Part shown: positions 21,680-31,648 of the stretch, piece after piece
How the letters are laid out: every line of letters begins with the position of its first letter
Position numbering within the stretch: the first letter of the stretch is position 1
NCBI GenBank assembly: GCA_033782935.1
Contig: JAWQEG010000003.1
Location: 186,001-250,000 of the forward strand
Direction of reading: 5' to 3'
Length of the DNA: 64,000 nt
DNA from: Petrolisthes cinctipes
Lineage: Eukaryota; Arthropoda; Malacostraca; Decapoda; Porcellanidae
Notes under the pieces: model-generated
What the model was told of the DNA's origin: nothing
What the model saw: only the letters and a program-made list of their open reading frames with translations
Database searches by the model: none
Position numbers and translations under genes: made by a program

Positions 21680-21896
21680 TTCCCTAACGTGTGTGTGTGT
21701 GTGTGTGTTTCAATCTTACGTGTGTGTTTTAATCTTACGTGTGTGTGTGTGCGTTTTAATCTTACGTGTGTGTGTGTGTGTGTATGTGTGTTTTAATCTT
21801 ATGTGTGTGTGTTTTAATCTTATGTATGTGTGTTAGTTTTAATCTTACGTGTGTGTTTTATTCTTACGTGTATGTGTGTTTTAATTTTACGTGTGT
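21680..21896. repeat. Minisatellite, TTTTAATCTTACG(TG)n units, left block
   Basis: Units of about 18-32 bp consist of TTTTAATCTTACG followed by a variable GT run. The array resumes at 24300-24485 on the other side of the family C insertion. Confidence 0.9.
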
Positions 21897-24298
21897 GTAA
21901 GTAAGTAAGTAAGTAAGTAAGTAAATTTTATTGCTAATATACAGTATAATCACAATAAACATAATACATATAAAGTTCTAATTTACATTAGCTACAGTCC
22001 GTCGAGCTGCCGCTCCTTGACGGTCGTTCTAACTGTAACATGGTTAAATATTGTGGGAACAAACTAGTGACTTAATTATACTGTACAGTACATATTTATG
22101 GATAATTGCTTAAGGTAGCATTTAGTTATTGTTGTTGAGACAGCAAATATAATTTTATTTATTTCTGAAATTGATGGACATTAGTTGTGTTTAGAAGAAC
22201 TTTTTTTTATCTTGAGGGAGACTGTTGAAAAGTTTAGGGCCAAAACTGATAACACTGTTTTTGTATTATGTTGTTCTAAATACTGGACAAATTAAATTAA
22301 TGTGATTACTTCTGGTGTTTCTTAAATTAACTTAAATATTGAATTATTATGTGCTCTAGTTTTAAATATTAACAATAATGTGAAATATTTATGAATGACA
22401 GAAAACTTCATCAGTTTAGCTTCAGAGAATATATGGGCTGTGTAATCAAATTTTCTAAGAAAATATATGCATCGTAAAAATTTGTTTTGAGATACTACTA
22501 TTCTATTTAAAAATGATGGCCAAGTACATGCCCATACAGAAACACAGTATATAAGATGTGGATAACACAAAGTATAGTATATGCTGATCATAGCTTCTAT
22601 TGTTAGATTATTACGAATTCTGTATAGTATTCCAGTCATCTTAGAGATTTTTAAACATGTTTGGTCAATGTGATGTTTCCAGTTTAAATTCTCATCAATA
22701 AAGACTCCAAGAAAATTTGTAAAATTAACTTGTTTTATAATTTCACCATCCATTAACACTGGATTTATAATATTTTTTACAGATCTATTTTGAAAAAGGA
22801 TAAAATTAGTTTTCAAGATATTAAGTTTTAACTTATTAGATTTTAACCATAGTTTTACGTTATTTAGTTCAGATATTATGTTTGTGTGCAGTGAGTCTAT
22901 ATTTTTATCCTTTAGCAACAGAGTTGTATCATCAGCATACGTAACAAACTTTAATTTTGTACTGGTATTAACTATATCATTTATATAAATCAGGAAGAGT
23001 ATAGGACCTAATATAGAACCCTGTGGTACTCCTTTATATATGGACTTAAGTGGAGAATAATTTTGATTACAATATACTACCTGTTTTCTACAATCAAGAT
23101 AGCTCTGAAATAACTTTAGTGGTAATCCTCTAATTCCTAAATGTTCTAATTTATACAATAAAACTTTATGATCCAACGTGTCAAAAGCTTTTGATAGGTC
23201 CAAAAATACACCAATAACATACATTTTTTCTTCTAAACTTGTGTATACATTGTTAACGAACTGAAGTATTGCAGATTCAGTGGAATGATGAGCTCTGAAG
23301 CCATGTTGGTATGCTGTTAAAAGATTGTTAGTTTCTAGGTACTTTATTTGTCTAATAGAGATTATTTTTTCAAAAATTTTACTGAAGGCTGAAGGACAGA
23401 AATAGGTCGGTAGTTATTAATGTCACTTCTATCTCCTGATCTAAATAAAGGAATTACTTTTGCTAGTTTTAATTTATTAGGAAATTTACCTGTTTTTAAT
23501 GTAAGATTTATTATATGGGTTAAGGGAGCAGATATGAGAGATGAAGTGCGTTTTAGTATTTTTGGAGAAATGTCATCATATCCAGAGGAATCTGATTTCA
23601 TCGCAGTTATGATTTTCTCTACCTCACTTGTGTTAGTAGGTGCCAAATACATCGAGAAATCTGGGGAGATAAAAAGGTATTTTGAAAAATCAGTTTCTTC
23701 ATTTGTTATTGTAAATATGTTTCTTAAAAAATGTTCGTTAAATGTAGTGGCTGGATCCATATAAGGTGGATGTAATTCAATGTTTGCATTTAAGTTACGC
23801 GATCAACCTAAAAGAGTATTTATTGTGTTCCATTGTATTTTTGGATTACCTTGATTTACCGTCAGTTGGTTTTTAAAATGCATGTTTTTTGCTAAGCGTA
23901 AGGTTGATGTTAATTTATTTCTATAGTGTTTGTATAATTTACCAAAGGTCAATGGCCATTTCTTAGCAAGTCTTTCTAATCTGTTTTTTTCTTTAATACT
24001 GTTTTTAAGAGCTGGAGTAATGTGTGGACTAATTTCAAATTTTTTCTTAAGACGAATATTTTTGATTGGGAATGTACTTGCAATAAATTGTCAAATTCAG
24101 TGTGAAACAAATTGTAGGCTTCATCAGGACACGAGGAGTTCAGCAGATCATTCCACTCGACTGCTGATAGTTTATTACTAAAATCTTCTAAAGCTGCTTC
24201 TGTGATTAATCTCTTGCTAATATGTTGTAGTTTGTAAGTGGGATATTCAAATTTACATTGGGAAATAATTGGAAAGTGATCCGAAATATCAGTCCGAA
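21897..24298 (-). mobile_element. Non-LTR retrotransposon family C, 5'-truncated, CR1/Daphne-like
   Basis: The minus-strand element has most of ORF2 and a short 3' UTR, and ends in a tandem (TTAC)n tail (+ strand GTAA repeats at 21897-21924). It is 5'-truncated inside the endonuclease at about 24298. It sits within the GT-rich minisatellite, so a target-site duplication cannot be separated from the repeat. RT motifs place it near the CR1/Jockey group without RNase H. Confidence 0.85.
22322..24298 (-). pseudogene. Family C ORF2, endonuclease tail plus reverse transcriptase, one main frameshift
   Basis: Reading from 24298 down: the endonuclease end (TDISDHFPIISQC), a linker, then RT blocks KVIPLFRSGDRSDINNYRPI (about 23400-23450), GVFLDLSKAFDTLDHKVL (about 23205-23150), GVPQGSILGPILFLIYIND (about 23030-22975) and the intact catalytic YADD (22928-22939), followed by the thumb. 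It ends at 22322. A one-base shift near 23395-23405 separates the frames 23362-23760 and 22322-23395, and there is at least one stop near 23810. Catalytic residues are retained, so this copy is fairly young. As a 5'-truncated insertion it is not expressed as a full protein. Confidence 0.85.
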
Positions 24299-24299
24299 T

Positions 24300-24309
24300 G
24301 TGTGTGTGT

Positions 24310-24356
<47 letters not shown>

Positions 24357-24485
24357 AATCTTACGTGTGAGTGTGTGTTTTAATTTTACGTGTGTGTGTT
24401 TCAATCTTACGTGTGTGTTTAATCTTACGAGTGTGTTTTAATCTTACGTATGTGTTTCAATCTAACGTGTGTGTGTGTTTCATCT
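24300..24485. repeat. Minisatellite, right block
   Basis: This has the same TTTTAATCTTACG(TG)n units as 21680-21896, continuing after the family C insertion. Confidence 0.9.
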
Positions 24486-24530
24486 TAAATGGTGGAGCCA
24501 CATCTACTGCATATCTATAATCTATACTAT

Positions 24531-24948
24531 AAATGGCAATCCGTCTCTGTTTGTCCTCTTATAACTCGAAAACGGTTAGGCTACACCTATATCCAAAACC
24601 CATATATATATATTCTGAATCACCATCACCAGGCTCAGGTTTTGGTATAACGTAACATGACATAACTCAACGTAAAAATTACGTCATCTACTATAAGTCC
24701 TCTGAAAAAAAAAAACTGTTTCACTCCCAAAACTATATATTCTGAATCAGCACCACCGTCAAATGTTTTTATGACGTAACATGACAAAACTTGACGTAAA
24801 AATTATGTTAAAATGTCGAATATTCTATTTATCAGTTAAAACCATAAAGAAGAGCTCGAACGGAAATTTCCGTTATAGAGCTGAAGAAGGCAAAAAGGCT
24901 ATTTGGAAATTCAGTCAGTCTCGGGCTTTCAAGCTGAAAAGACGTATG
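24531..24948 (+). mobile_element. Helitron copy H3, 5' part
   Basis: It starts A|TCTATACTATAAATGGC and matches H1 including the segment with the single TCTATTT at 24824-24830, which is the empty site for the A2 insertion. It continues through GAGCTGAAGAAGGCAAAAAGG and is then interrupted by the MITE chain at 24951. No 3' terminus follows. Confidence 0.8.
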
Positions 24949-24950
24949 TA

Positions 24951-25113
24951 CAGTCAGCGGCAGAAGTCCTGTCGCCTCACCTGCTTCACCGAGACGCACA
25001 GTGTTCATGGACTCGAGAAATACGCATGTTTTCTATACCTAATAATCTCGAGTCTATGAACATTGCGAGCCTCGGTGAAGCAAGTGAGGCGACAGGACTT
25101 TTGCCGCCGACTG
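24951..25113. mobile_element. Foldback MITE 1 of a three-element chain, 163 bp
   Basis: TA at 24949-24950 and 25114-25115 flank it. The arms run CAGTCAGCGGCAGAAGTCC... to ...GGACTTTTGCCGCCGACTG and pair over nearly the whole length around a short loop near 25030. This is a Tc1/mariner-type non-autonomous element. Confidence 0.88.
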
Positions 25114-25115
25114 TA

Positions 25116-25269
25116 CAGTCACAAACACTTATAAGTATCCAGGTGTGCTTCGAATAACTAGAGGGAGCAAATATATGCACAATAAGATCTCCATTGTAAT
25201 TACTTCGTTGGTAAATTGTACTTTTCAAAGCTTCAACCAAAATTGTATACTTATTAGTGCTCGTGACTG
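25116..25269. mobile_element. MITE 2 of the chain, 154 bp
   Basis: It shares its left TA (25114-25115) with MITE 1 and its right TA (25270-25271) with MITE 3. The termini CAGTCACAAACACTTATAAG and (reverse complement of the right end) CAGTCACGAGCACTAATAAG match at 17 of 20 positions. The interior is A/T-rich and non-coding. Confidence 0.8.
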
Positions 25270-25271
25270 TA

Positions 25272-25464
25272 CAGCCATGGCTGATAGTGCTGGACCAGGG
25301 TCCAAGGAGTGTTGGTTAGAGAGCAACTAGACAGAGTTCGAACAAGTGAATTTTCCAAACCATTCTCAACATTGAGAGAGGTTTAGAAGACTCCTTTTTC
25401 GAACTCTGTTCAGTTGCTCTCCAACACTCCTTGGACCCTGGTCCAGCACTATCAGCCATGGCTG
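25272..25464. mobile_element. Foldback MITE 3 of the chain, 193 bp
   Basis: It is flanked by TA (25270-25271, 25465-25466). It starts CAGCCATGGCTGATAGTGC and ends GCACTATCAGCCATGGCTG. The arms pair over about 75 bp each. No coding capacity. Confidence 0.88.
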
Positions 25465-25607
25465 TACGTATGGCAACTGGCAAGCGGCTTGAGATCGCGT
25501 AATATTTTTAACTATTGCAACAAGCCTGAAATGCTTTCACATATTAAAAAGTTAATATTGACTATTTCTAAACTCTAGAGTGCATCTTTCCCGGGCAACG
25601 CCACGTA

Positions 25608-25619
25608 CACTCGCCAGCA
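25608..25619. mobile_element. First 12 bp of a MITE, severed by family A
   Basis: CACTCGCCAGCA after TA (25606-25607) is the tip of the MITE whose remainder is at 31308-31507. It is also the left copy of the family A target-site duplication. Confidence 0.82.
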
Positions 25620-25904
25620 GTCTCGCTCCAGAACAGGTAGAGTGTGGACGTACTCGTGGCGCTCTGCTTCCATTCACGTTTGTGTTGTTGTTTTGTGTTG
25701 TTTTGGAGTTCTTGTTTGTGTTTTTTGTGTTGTTTGTGAGTTCTTGTTTGTGTGTTGCTGTTTCTGTGGTGTTGCTGGTGTTGTTTGTCTGTTGTGGTTC
25801 TGTGTATAGTTTTGTTGTGATTGTCTGTGTGTGTGTCCCTGGCTGATTGAGTGTTTAGTTGTTTGTGTTGTTGTTTCCTTTCCATCTAGGCCTTGCCTGG
25901 CCTG
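25620..25904 (+). promoter_or_regulatory. Family A 5' UTR / presumed internal promoter region
   Basis: This runs from the target-site duplication to the ORF1 ATG. It starts GTCTCGCTCCAG and contains a long T/G-rich tract (25679-25880). Non-LTR elements usually carry their own promoter in this region; I see no specific motif that proves it. Confidence 0.5.
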
Positions 25905-27381
25905 ATGGAGAGTGCGGATTCCTGCTTGGAGGCCGACTTGGCAATGTCGGAGGAAGACGAGTCTCCAATTGAGGATCACTGGCCTGAGCTGCCTTCTCGC
26001 AACCCTCCCCCCCCTCTCCTCGGTCACTCCGCAGCTCAGGTTGCAGCCGTCCACCTCCTCAACCTCTACCAAGCGACCTGTTGATGCCTCGTCCGACTCC
26101 TCGCAGGATTCCGATGGTGTGGACTGTTTACCTCCAGCTGCCAAGACTGCCAAGGGTGCTTCAGCTGTGCACGACGTACCTTCTCTGCCTCACCCTGGTG
26201 TTTCTTCTTTGTATACCAACTCCTTGCCCTCGTCCAACCTTCCTGCTTTTGCCCCGAGAGATGCCTATGTCAAACTCTCCTTCTCTGGAAACCCATCTAC
26301 AGACACAAAGCTGCGTTGGTTGTCTGATGTCAACAGGGCCTTCCAGTTGCAGCGTGAACTGGCTGAAGTCAAGATGGCTGCTGTCACCTCCCGGTTTGTC
26401 TACATCTCTAGGAAGCGTCAGGACATCATTGATAGAGTGAAGGCTGGTGAATTTTTATCTCTGCCTCTCATTCTTGAAGACTCACCTGAGAGGCCTCGTA
26501 AGTTCCCCAGCTACATCCTCACCCGTTTTCCTATTGATGTTGACCCGAAACTTGCCAAAGGATACCCTGGTGTGTACTTTGCCCGTCGTTTTTTCCAAGA
26601 TGGTTCACCCATTAGCCGTATTGTTGTTGTCTGGAGTCAACCTGATCCACCTCCAAATGAGATTTCCTTTGATTTCCTCCCTTGTCTTCCACCGTGTGAG
26701 GTGAGGAAACTTCATAATGACCAGCCTTGGTGCTACAGGTGCTGGGGAGTTGGGCATATCTCCCGGTACTGTTCTGCCAGGCCGAAGTGTGCATGGTGTG
26801 CAGCCGACCATGATTCCAAGACGTGTCCTGTCAGGGGTGAACCATCACGTCCTGCTGCCTCCACCTCTGAGCCTTCACCTCCTGAAGATACGTCTCGATG
26901 GAAGTGTCCACGATGCCTTCAGCCAGGGGTTAACGTGTGGCATGGATGTACTCGACGTAAGGTCCAGGCTCGTGTCTCTACTATTGCTCCGCCTCCACCA
27001 CCTCCACCACCACCACCACCACCTCCCCAGTCTGCTCCTCCTACCAACCCTGCCTCACCTCCAGACCTGGCCCTCCGCAAGTCTGTTGCTACCCTCATGG
27101 CACGATGTACGGCTCTTGAAAACCGCTTTTCTGCCCTTGAAGCCAGGATTGATGGGCTGGTTGCCGCGCAGGCTGCCAATGACTCCAAACTCTCCACCTT
27201 GGTCGAGGCTCAGCAGGCCATCATCTCAACTGTCACTACCCTTACCGAAAAGATGGATACTGTTGCATCTCGCCTTGAAAAGCTTTTCGAGTCAGTCCCT
27301 TCTCCTGGTCCATCTTCTTCTCCAGGTCGCTCATCTGCCCCCACTCACCGGACTTCTACCTCCAAATACAGAGTTCGCTAG
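25905..27381 (+). CDS. Family A ORF1, zinc-knuckle RNA-binding protein (one frameshift)
   Basis: This is the gag-like protein that coats the retrotransposon RNA. The ATG at 25905 opens an acidic N-terminus (MESADSCLEADLAMSEEDES). Around the run of eight C at 26007-26014 the frame shifts by one base, and the rest reads in the frame ending at TAG 27379-27381. After that come a Ser/Thr-rich part, a central domain (YVKLSFSGNPSTDTKL, about 26266), three Cys/His units (CYRCWGVGHISRYC, CAWCAADHDSKTC, CPRCLQPGVNVWHGC, about 26730-26950), a polyproline tract and a coiled coil (ENRFSALEARIDGLVAAQ). The shift in a homopolymer may be a true mutation or a sequencing error; if real, this copy cannot make full ORF1. 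Confidence 0.85.
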
Positions 27382-30300
27382 TGATTGCCGGCTGGATGTC
27401 ATCTCCTGGAATGTATGTGGTATCACCAGTTATGCTAAGCTCACTCAACTCAAGGCCTATGTTTTTCGTCATCATCCCAGTGTTATTTTTCTCCAGGAAG
27501 CATTTCCAGGACGGCCGCTCGCTCTTGGGCAAGCTCCTCCCCTCTCAGGTTATGTGCCATATGTTCATCTGGTAAGGAATGGTCTCCTGACTTACATACA
27601 TAGCTCCTTGCCACATCGCCTTCTCCGTACCTCCACTGATCCTGACATGACCTTTCAGCTATTTGAGGTTCTACCTGGGAATGGAGTACTCCAACTATGT
27701 AATGTCTATTCTGCCCCAGCTAGACTCACTCTTGAGGCTCTTCCTTCTCCAACAGTGCGTGGTATGGTGTATATGGGAGATTTTAATGCTCGGCATTCTG
27801 ATTTGGGTGATGGTACTGGCTCTATTAATCGTAATGGTGTTCGTCTCCTTTCATACATCCGCAAGCATCATCTGACACACTGGGACACTTGTGGTGCCAC
27901 TCATTGCCGGGGAGGTACTCTGGATTACATCCTCTCGTCTGGCCTGATAGCATCTCAGGTCCAGTGCTTCTCCGTGCCAGACTTATTCTCTGATCACATT
28001 GCTCTTCGGTTTCATTATTCTCTAACTGCTGGGTCAGGTGCTTCAGCCACTCATTTGCGTATTGCTGTGCCCCCTAAATATTGCCCGACTTACATCTTAT
28101 TTATGGCCCATGTATTCCCTACATTTGACATATCATCAGCTGAACAGTTGTACTCTGATCTTGTATCTGCTACTCATGACTTTTATAGGCTATACATCTC
28201 CCGGCCACACCTCCAGCATCGCCATACTGCCCACTCCTGGACGCTGGATGCACGTATACAGGAGGCAAAGGAGGAGGCTGAACGTGATGGCCTATTGTTT
28301 CAAGCCAACCCAACCCCTGACCTACTCCATCGTTACCAGATGTCTAGGGACGCTTTAGTTGCCCTGCAGGATTGTGCTCACACTGAGTCTTGGCAGCGGT
28401 TCATGGACAGCATCAACCAGCAAACAAGTGTGGCTTCTATGTGGCACCTCATCCGTCGGGTTGTTAAAAAGACACCGGCCACTGCTCGTCATCACACTCC
28501 TGCCGATTATGCCAAACAACTTGTCGATGCCTGGTCAGAACAATCTACCCCAGCCAGTCTACCCATCCACATACAAGATGCACTCGCTTCCCGTGCTGCT
28601 GTCCATCGGCTACGTCTAATGTCTGCTCTGTTACAAGATGATGACGATGATGCAGAGGAGATAGCTGAGGAGGAGTTGCGCCGTGCTCTCATTCGGGGTA
28701 GAGCTTCTTCCCCTGGTGATGATGGTATTACTTATGCTGTGCTGCGCCTACTTCAACAAGTTCCTGGGAACCCTCTACTTCGACTGTCCAATCTTTGTCT
28801 TCGTGACGGTTGTGTACCACGAGCCTGGACCAGCAGCACAATAATACCCATCCCTAAGCCCGGCACTGCGAAGTTCAGGCCTATTTCCCTTACTTCCTGT
28901 TTCTGTAAGGTTATGGAGAGAATCTTACTCAATCGTCTCATGTACAGACTGCAGGATCGCCTCTCTCCATGGCTGTTTGGTTTCCTTCCCCAGCGGAGCA
29001 CACATCACTGCCTAGTCGACCTGTACTCTCGCCTTTCCAGGGACAGTGTGGTGGCCTTCATTGACCTTCGAAGTGCCTTCGATGTTGCTAATAGAGACGT
29101 CATTTTGGATCAACTGGTTGACTTTGGGATAAAGGGTAATCTACTACGGTGGATTCGGGGCTACCTGAGTAACAGGACCTCCTGTGTGTTTTTCAGTGGT
29201 GCACTCAGTCCTTTGCGCAGTTTTCATCTTGGTACGCCTCAAGGTGGTGTTCTCAGCCCATTGTTATTTAATATTCTGATGCATCGGTTGCTCACTTCTC
29301 TCCTTGATATTCCTGGAACTACAATTACGTGCTATGCTGATGATATCTGTGTTCATTCTACCTCACCAAGGGATCTCCAGCGGTTTCTTGACTCCTTCTC
29401 TGTGGCCTCCTCTCACTGTGGCATTATTGTCTCCCCAGATAAGAGCAGAATATTCACCTGCCGCCTTCCTCAAGCCAAGCCAGTGTTCACCATTGGAGGG
29501 ACTGTCATTCCCATGTGTTCCCAGTACTGCTACCTGGGTGCGCCAGTCAATATTTGGCCGATTGTCCCTGCCAGACCTCAAGACCATCCCATTGTCCAGG
29601 ACTTATTGGGTCGTCTCCAGCGCCGACTTACACCACTTCAATGGCTATCTAACAACTCCTCGGGCATCTCCATCCCAGTAGCCAGGACCATCTATATTGC
29701 TTTTATCCGTTCAGTTGTTGATTACCTTTCCCCTGCTCTGATTCAACTTCCTAGGGCTACTCTGGAAACTTTAGAAAAATTTCAAAATAGAGCAATGAGA
29801 ATTATTCTCGGCTGTCCAATGTCGACCAGGATAGTGAACATGCAGCGTGAGTTGCGTCTTCCCCCATTAGTGCAGAGAATTTATTCTAATGTTACTTGCT
29901 TCACTGTCAAGTGCCTCCATTTCCCACATCTTTCACCCCATTACTCTCAGTTAGTCAGGACTTCTCTTAGACCAAACTACCCGGTCCCTCCCATACTGCC
30001 TGCTGGACGTACTCTTATAAGGTCTGTTTCCTCTGTGCTCCGTGGTCTTAATATAGATATAATGGTTGCAGACGTCCCCCCAGGGCCCCCTCCATGGATG
30101 CTACCAACACCTGATGTGAGCTTTACACCTACTTCCAAGTCGGAGCTGCCTTCTCTACAGCAGCAGTTGGCTCTGGAACACATAGAAACAGTGACTTCCT
30201 CCATCACAGATCCATACTGCCTCTACACTGATGGCTCATTGCAGGTGGATGGTGCAGCAGGTTGTGCTGTTTTCTCGCCTGACCTGGAGTCACCTCCAGG

Positions 30301-31063
30301 GGGCTGGGTTGGCCGTCGTCTCTGTAACCACTCTAGCTCAACATTGTGTGAACTGTATGCCATTCTGGATGCTGTTAGTGTTGTTTGTCAACGTGGAGTG
30401 AATGCTACCATTTTTTGTGACTCCAAACCTGCCCTTCATTCCCTCTCTAGTGTTCAGCCCACACACTCTACTGTTATTCAGCAGATTTTATCGTTTTTGG
30501 CCTTATTGCATCACCGTAACTTGACTGTCAAATTTTTATGGGTGCCATCCCATGTAGGTTTACGTCACAATGGTACAGTTGACAGACTCGCAAAGGAAGC
30601 CTGCCATCTGCCTCCTCGTGGTGCTGGACGTCCTCTCTCCCTGACATGTTACCTCTCTAAAGTCCGCTCCGCCGCTCTCCTCCCTGTACGGCGACGCAGG
30701 GATGCAGAGAGGCCCTTCAGCATCTCCATCACCCATTACGAGTCTGTCTGCCATCACAAATATTCCTACCGTCGTCGAGGCCTCATGGTTCGGAGGCACA
30801 ATGTAGTCTCTGCTCGTTTGAGGCTTGGCTACCGGCCACCGTGGCAGGTTGCTGGGATGCAGGGTGAGCCTCCCTTCACTGAGTGTCGCTTGTGTCGAGC
30901 GCCTCGTGCTAACACTATAGAGCACTATTGCCTAGCCTGCCCCACTGTTCGACACTTGCTGCCCCAGGGCCTGCCACTTGATGTGGTTTGTCGACACCTG
31001 CTGAACCATCAGGTTCTGGAGGAACTTCTGGTGCGCCACCCTCGTTTTGGTGGATTTAAGTAG
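27179..31063 (+). CDS. Family A ORF2, endonuclease-reverse transcriptase-RNase H
   Basis: This is the enzyme that nicks the target, copies the RNA at the nick and removes RNA from the hybrid. The frame is open from 26717 to TAG 31061-31063 and overlaps the ORF1 end. The first in-frame ATG upstream of the enzyme is 27179, but conserved sequence begins only at 27383, so the true start is unsure. Endonuclease: SWNVCGI, FLQEAF, MGDFNARHSD, DYILSS, SDHIALRF, all key residues kept. RT: FRPISLTSC, FIDLRSAFD, GTPQGGVLSP and YADD (29333-29344). RNase H: YTDGS, CELYAILDA, FCDSKPAL, PSHVGLRHNG. The C-terminal Cys/His motif is CRLCRAPRANTIEHYCLACP. No stop or shift was seen, so this ORF is potentially active. 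Confidence 0.9.
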   Translation: MTPNSPPWSRLSRPSSQLSLPLPKRWILLHLALKSFSSQSLLLVHLLLQVAHLPPLTGLLPPNTEFASDCRLDVISWNVCGITSYAKLTQLKAYVFRHHPSVIFLQEAFPGRPLALGQAPPLSGYVPYVHLVRNGLLTYIHSSLPHRLLRTSTDPDMTFQLFEVLPGNGVLQLCNVYSAPARLTLEALPSPTVRGMVYMGDFNARHSDLGDGTGSINRNGVRLLSYIRKHHLTHWDTCGATHCRGGTLDYILSSGLIASQVQCFSVPDLFSDHIALRFHYSLTAGSGASATHLRIAVPPKYCPTYILFMAHVFPTFDISSAEQLYSDLVSATHDFYRLYISRPHLQHRHTAHSWTLDARIQEAKEEAERDGLLFQANPTPDLLHRYQMSRDALVALQDCAHTESWQRFMDSINQQTSVASMWHLIRRVVKKTPATARHHTPADYAKQLVDAWSEQSTPASLPIHIQDALASRAAVHRLRLMSALLQDDDDDAEEIAEEELRRALIRGRASSPGDDGITYAVLRLLQQVPGNPLLRLSNLCLRDGCVPRAWTSSTIIPIPKPGTAKFRPISLTSCFCKVMERILLNRLMYRLQDRLSPWLFGFLPQRSTHHCLVDLYSRLSRDSVVAFIDLRSAFDVANRDVILDQLVDFGIKGNLLRWIRGYLSNRTSCVFFSGALSPLRSFHLGTPQGGVLSPLLFNILMHRLLTSLLDIPGTTITCYADDICVHSTSPRDLQRFLDSFSVASSHCGIIVSPDKSRIFTCRLPQAKPVFTIGGTVIPMCSQYCYLGAPVNIWPIVPARPQDHPIVQDLLGRLQRRLTPLQWLSNNSSGISIPVARTIYIAFIRSVVDYLSPALIQLPRATLETLEKFQNRAMRIILGCPMSTRIVNMQRELRLPPLVQRIYSNVTCFTVKCLHFPHLSPHYSQLVRTSLRPNYPVPPILPAGRTLIRSVSSVLRGLNIDIMVADVPPGPPPWMLPTPDVSFTPTSKSELPSLQQQLALEHIETVTSSITDPYCLYTDGSLQVDGAAGCAVFSPDLESPPGGWVGRRLCNHSSSTLCELYAILDAVSVVCQRGVNATIFCDSKPALHSLSSVQPTHSTVIQQILSFLALLHHRNLTVKFLWVPSHVGLRHNGTVDRLAKEACHLPPRGAGRPLSLTCYLSKVRSAALLPVRRRRDAERPFSISITHYESVCHHKYSYRRRGLMVRRHNVVSARLRLGYRPPWQVAGMQGEPPFTECRLCRAPRANTIEHYCLACPTVRHLLPQGLPLDVVCRHLLNHQVLEELLVRHPRFGGFK

Positions 31064-31239
31064 GTCATGATATAAATATTTGTCTGTATGCTTGTGCTTC
31101 ATTCTGTTATGTTTTCGTGATGTGAGTGTGTGTGCGCATGTGTGTGTGCATGTGTGTGTATGTGGTCATTGGGTTCTCGTGAGTCCCGCTTACCCTTGTG
31201 TACTGTTGTCTGCCTATTGACTGACGCTACGGCGCAATG

Positions 31240-31295
<56 letters not shown>
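31064..31295 (+). other. Family A 3' UTR and A tail
   Basis: This 180-nt UTR with a GT-rich segment ends GGCGCAATGAATT, followed by about 50 A. The same end is seen in A1, A2 and A3, which makes it the likely recognition end for reverse transcription. Confidence 0.85.
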
Positions 31296-31296
<1 letters not shown>

Positions 31297-31307
31297 ACTC
31301 GCCAGCA

Positions 31308-31507
31308 CTGCCGCGTGGACAGGGGCTCACACATATTCAGAGATGTAGCACCACTGTGATTATTTAGCTCGAAACAATCTACGTGTGTGAGATGAAGTAT
31401 CCTCGATACACAGCACATAAAGTGAACTTTGTTGCATAAGGAACTGAATCACTTAGATCTCTTAAACATGTGAGCCCCTGTACCACACGCAGCAGTGCTG
31501 GCGACTG
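31308..31507. mobile_element. MITE of the CAGTCGCCAGC family, main part
   Basis: Together with 25608-25619 it forms a 212-bp element flanked by TA (25606-25607, 31508-31509). The right terminus GCAGTGCTGGCGACTG mirrors the left CACTCGCCAGCACTGC. The internal GGGGCTCACA... TGTGAGCCCC arms also pair. Family A A4 sits 12 bp inside it. Confidence 0.85.
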
Positions 31508-31647
31508 TACCTCTGCTAGTTAATTAATGTAGGTGGGCGGTCTGGAACAAAGAACTCCTGGTATAACTAACAGGAGAGGAGACACTGCCAGCAGCTTGTG
31601 GGGTTATAGGGGCACGCAATCCCCTTCATCACGGCAAGGTGGCAGTT

Positions 31648-31648
<1 letters not shown>

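Larger units (their letters stand above)
21482..24530 (+). mobile_element. Helitron copy H2 (5' end plus minisatellite)
   Basis: It starts A|TCTATACTATAAATGGC, as H1 does, and matches H1 over about 180 bp. It then passes into an expanded GT-rich minisatellite that is split by family C (21897-24298). No CTAG hairpin end is visible before H3 starts at 24531, so the right end is lost or the unit is a tandem start. Confidence 0.7.
25620..31295 (+). mobile_element. Non-LTR retrotransposon family A, full-length copy A4
   Basis: This 5.68-kb element has a 5' UTR (25620-25904), ORF1, ORF2, a 3' UTR and a tail of about 50 A (31244-31294). The 12-bp target-site duplication CACTCGCCAGCA flanks it at 25608-25619 and 31296-31307. 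An open ORF2, a long pure A tail and an exact duplication point to a recent insertion. Other copies in the window (A1, A2, A3) are truncated or decayed. The domain order zinc-knuckle ORF1 / endonuclease / RT / RNase H fits the I-type group; exact clade not determined. Confidence 0.93.

Noticed and set aside
21645..21836. Cys/Val-rich frame as a small secreted peptide
   Set aside because: It is a translation of the GT-rich minisatellite.
21680..24485. CRISPR-like array
   Set aside because: Units are GT-rich minisatellite repeats without unique spacers, in eukaryotic transposon DNA.
25568..26153. Gln/His/Thr-rich minus-strand frames
   Set aside because: Antisense translations of the T/G-rich 5' UTR and ORF1 start of family A.
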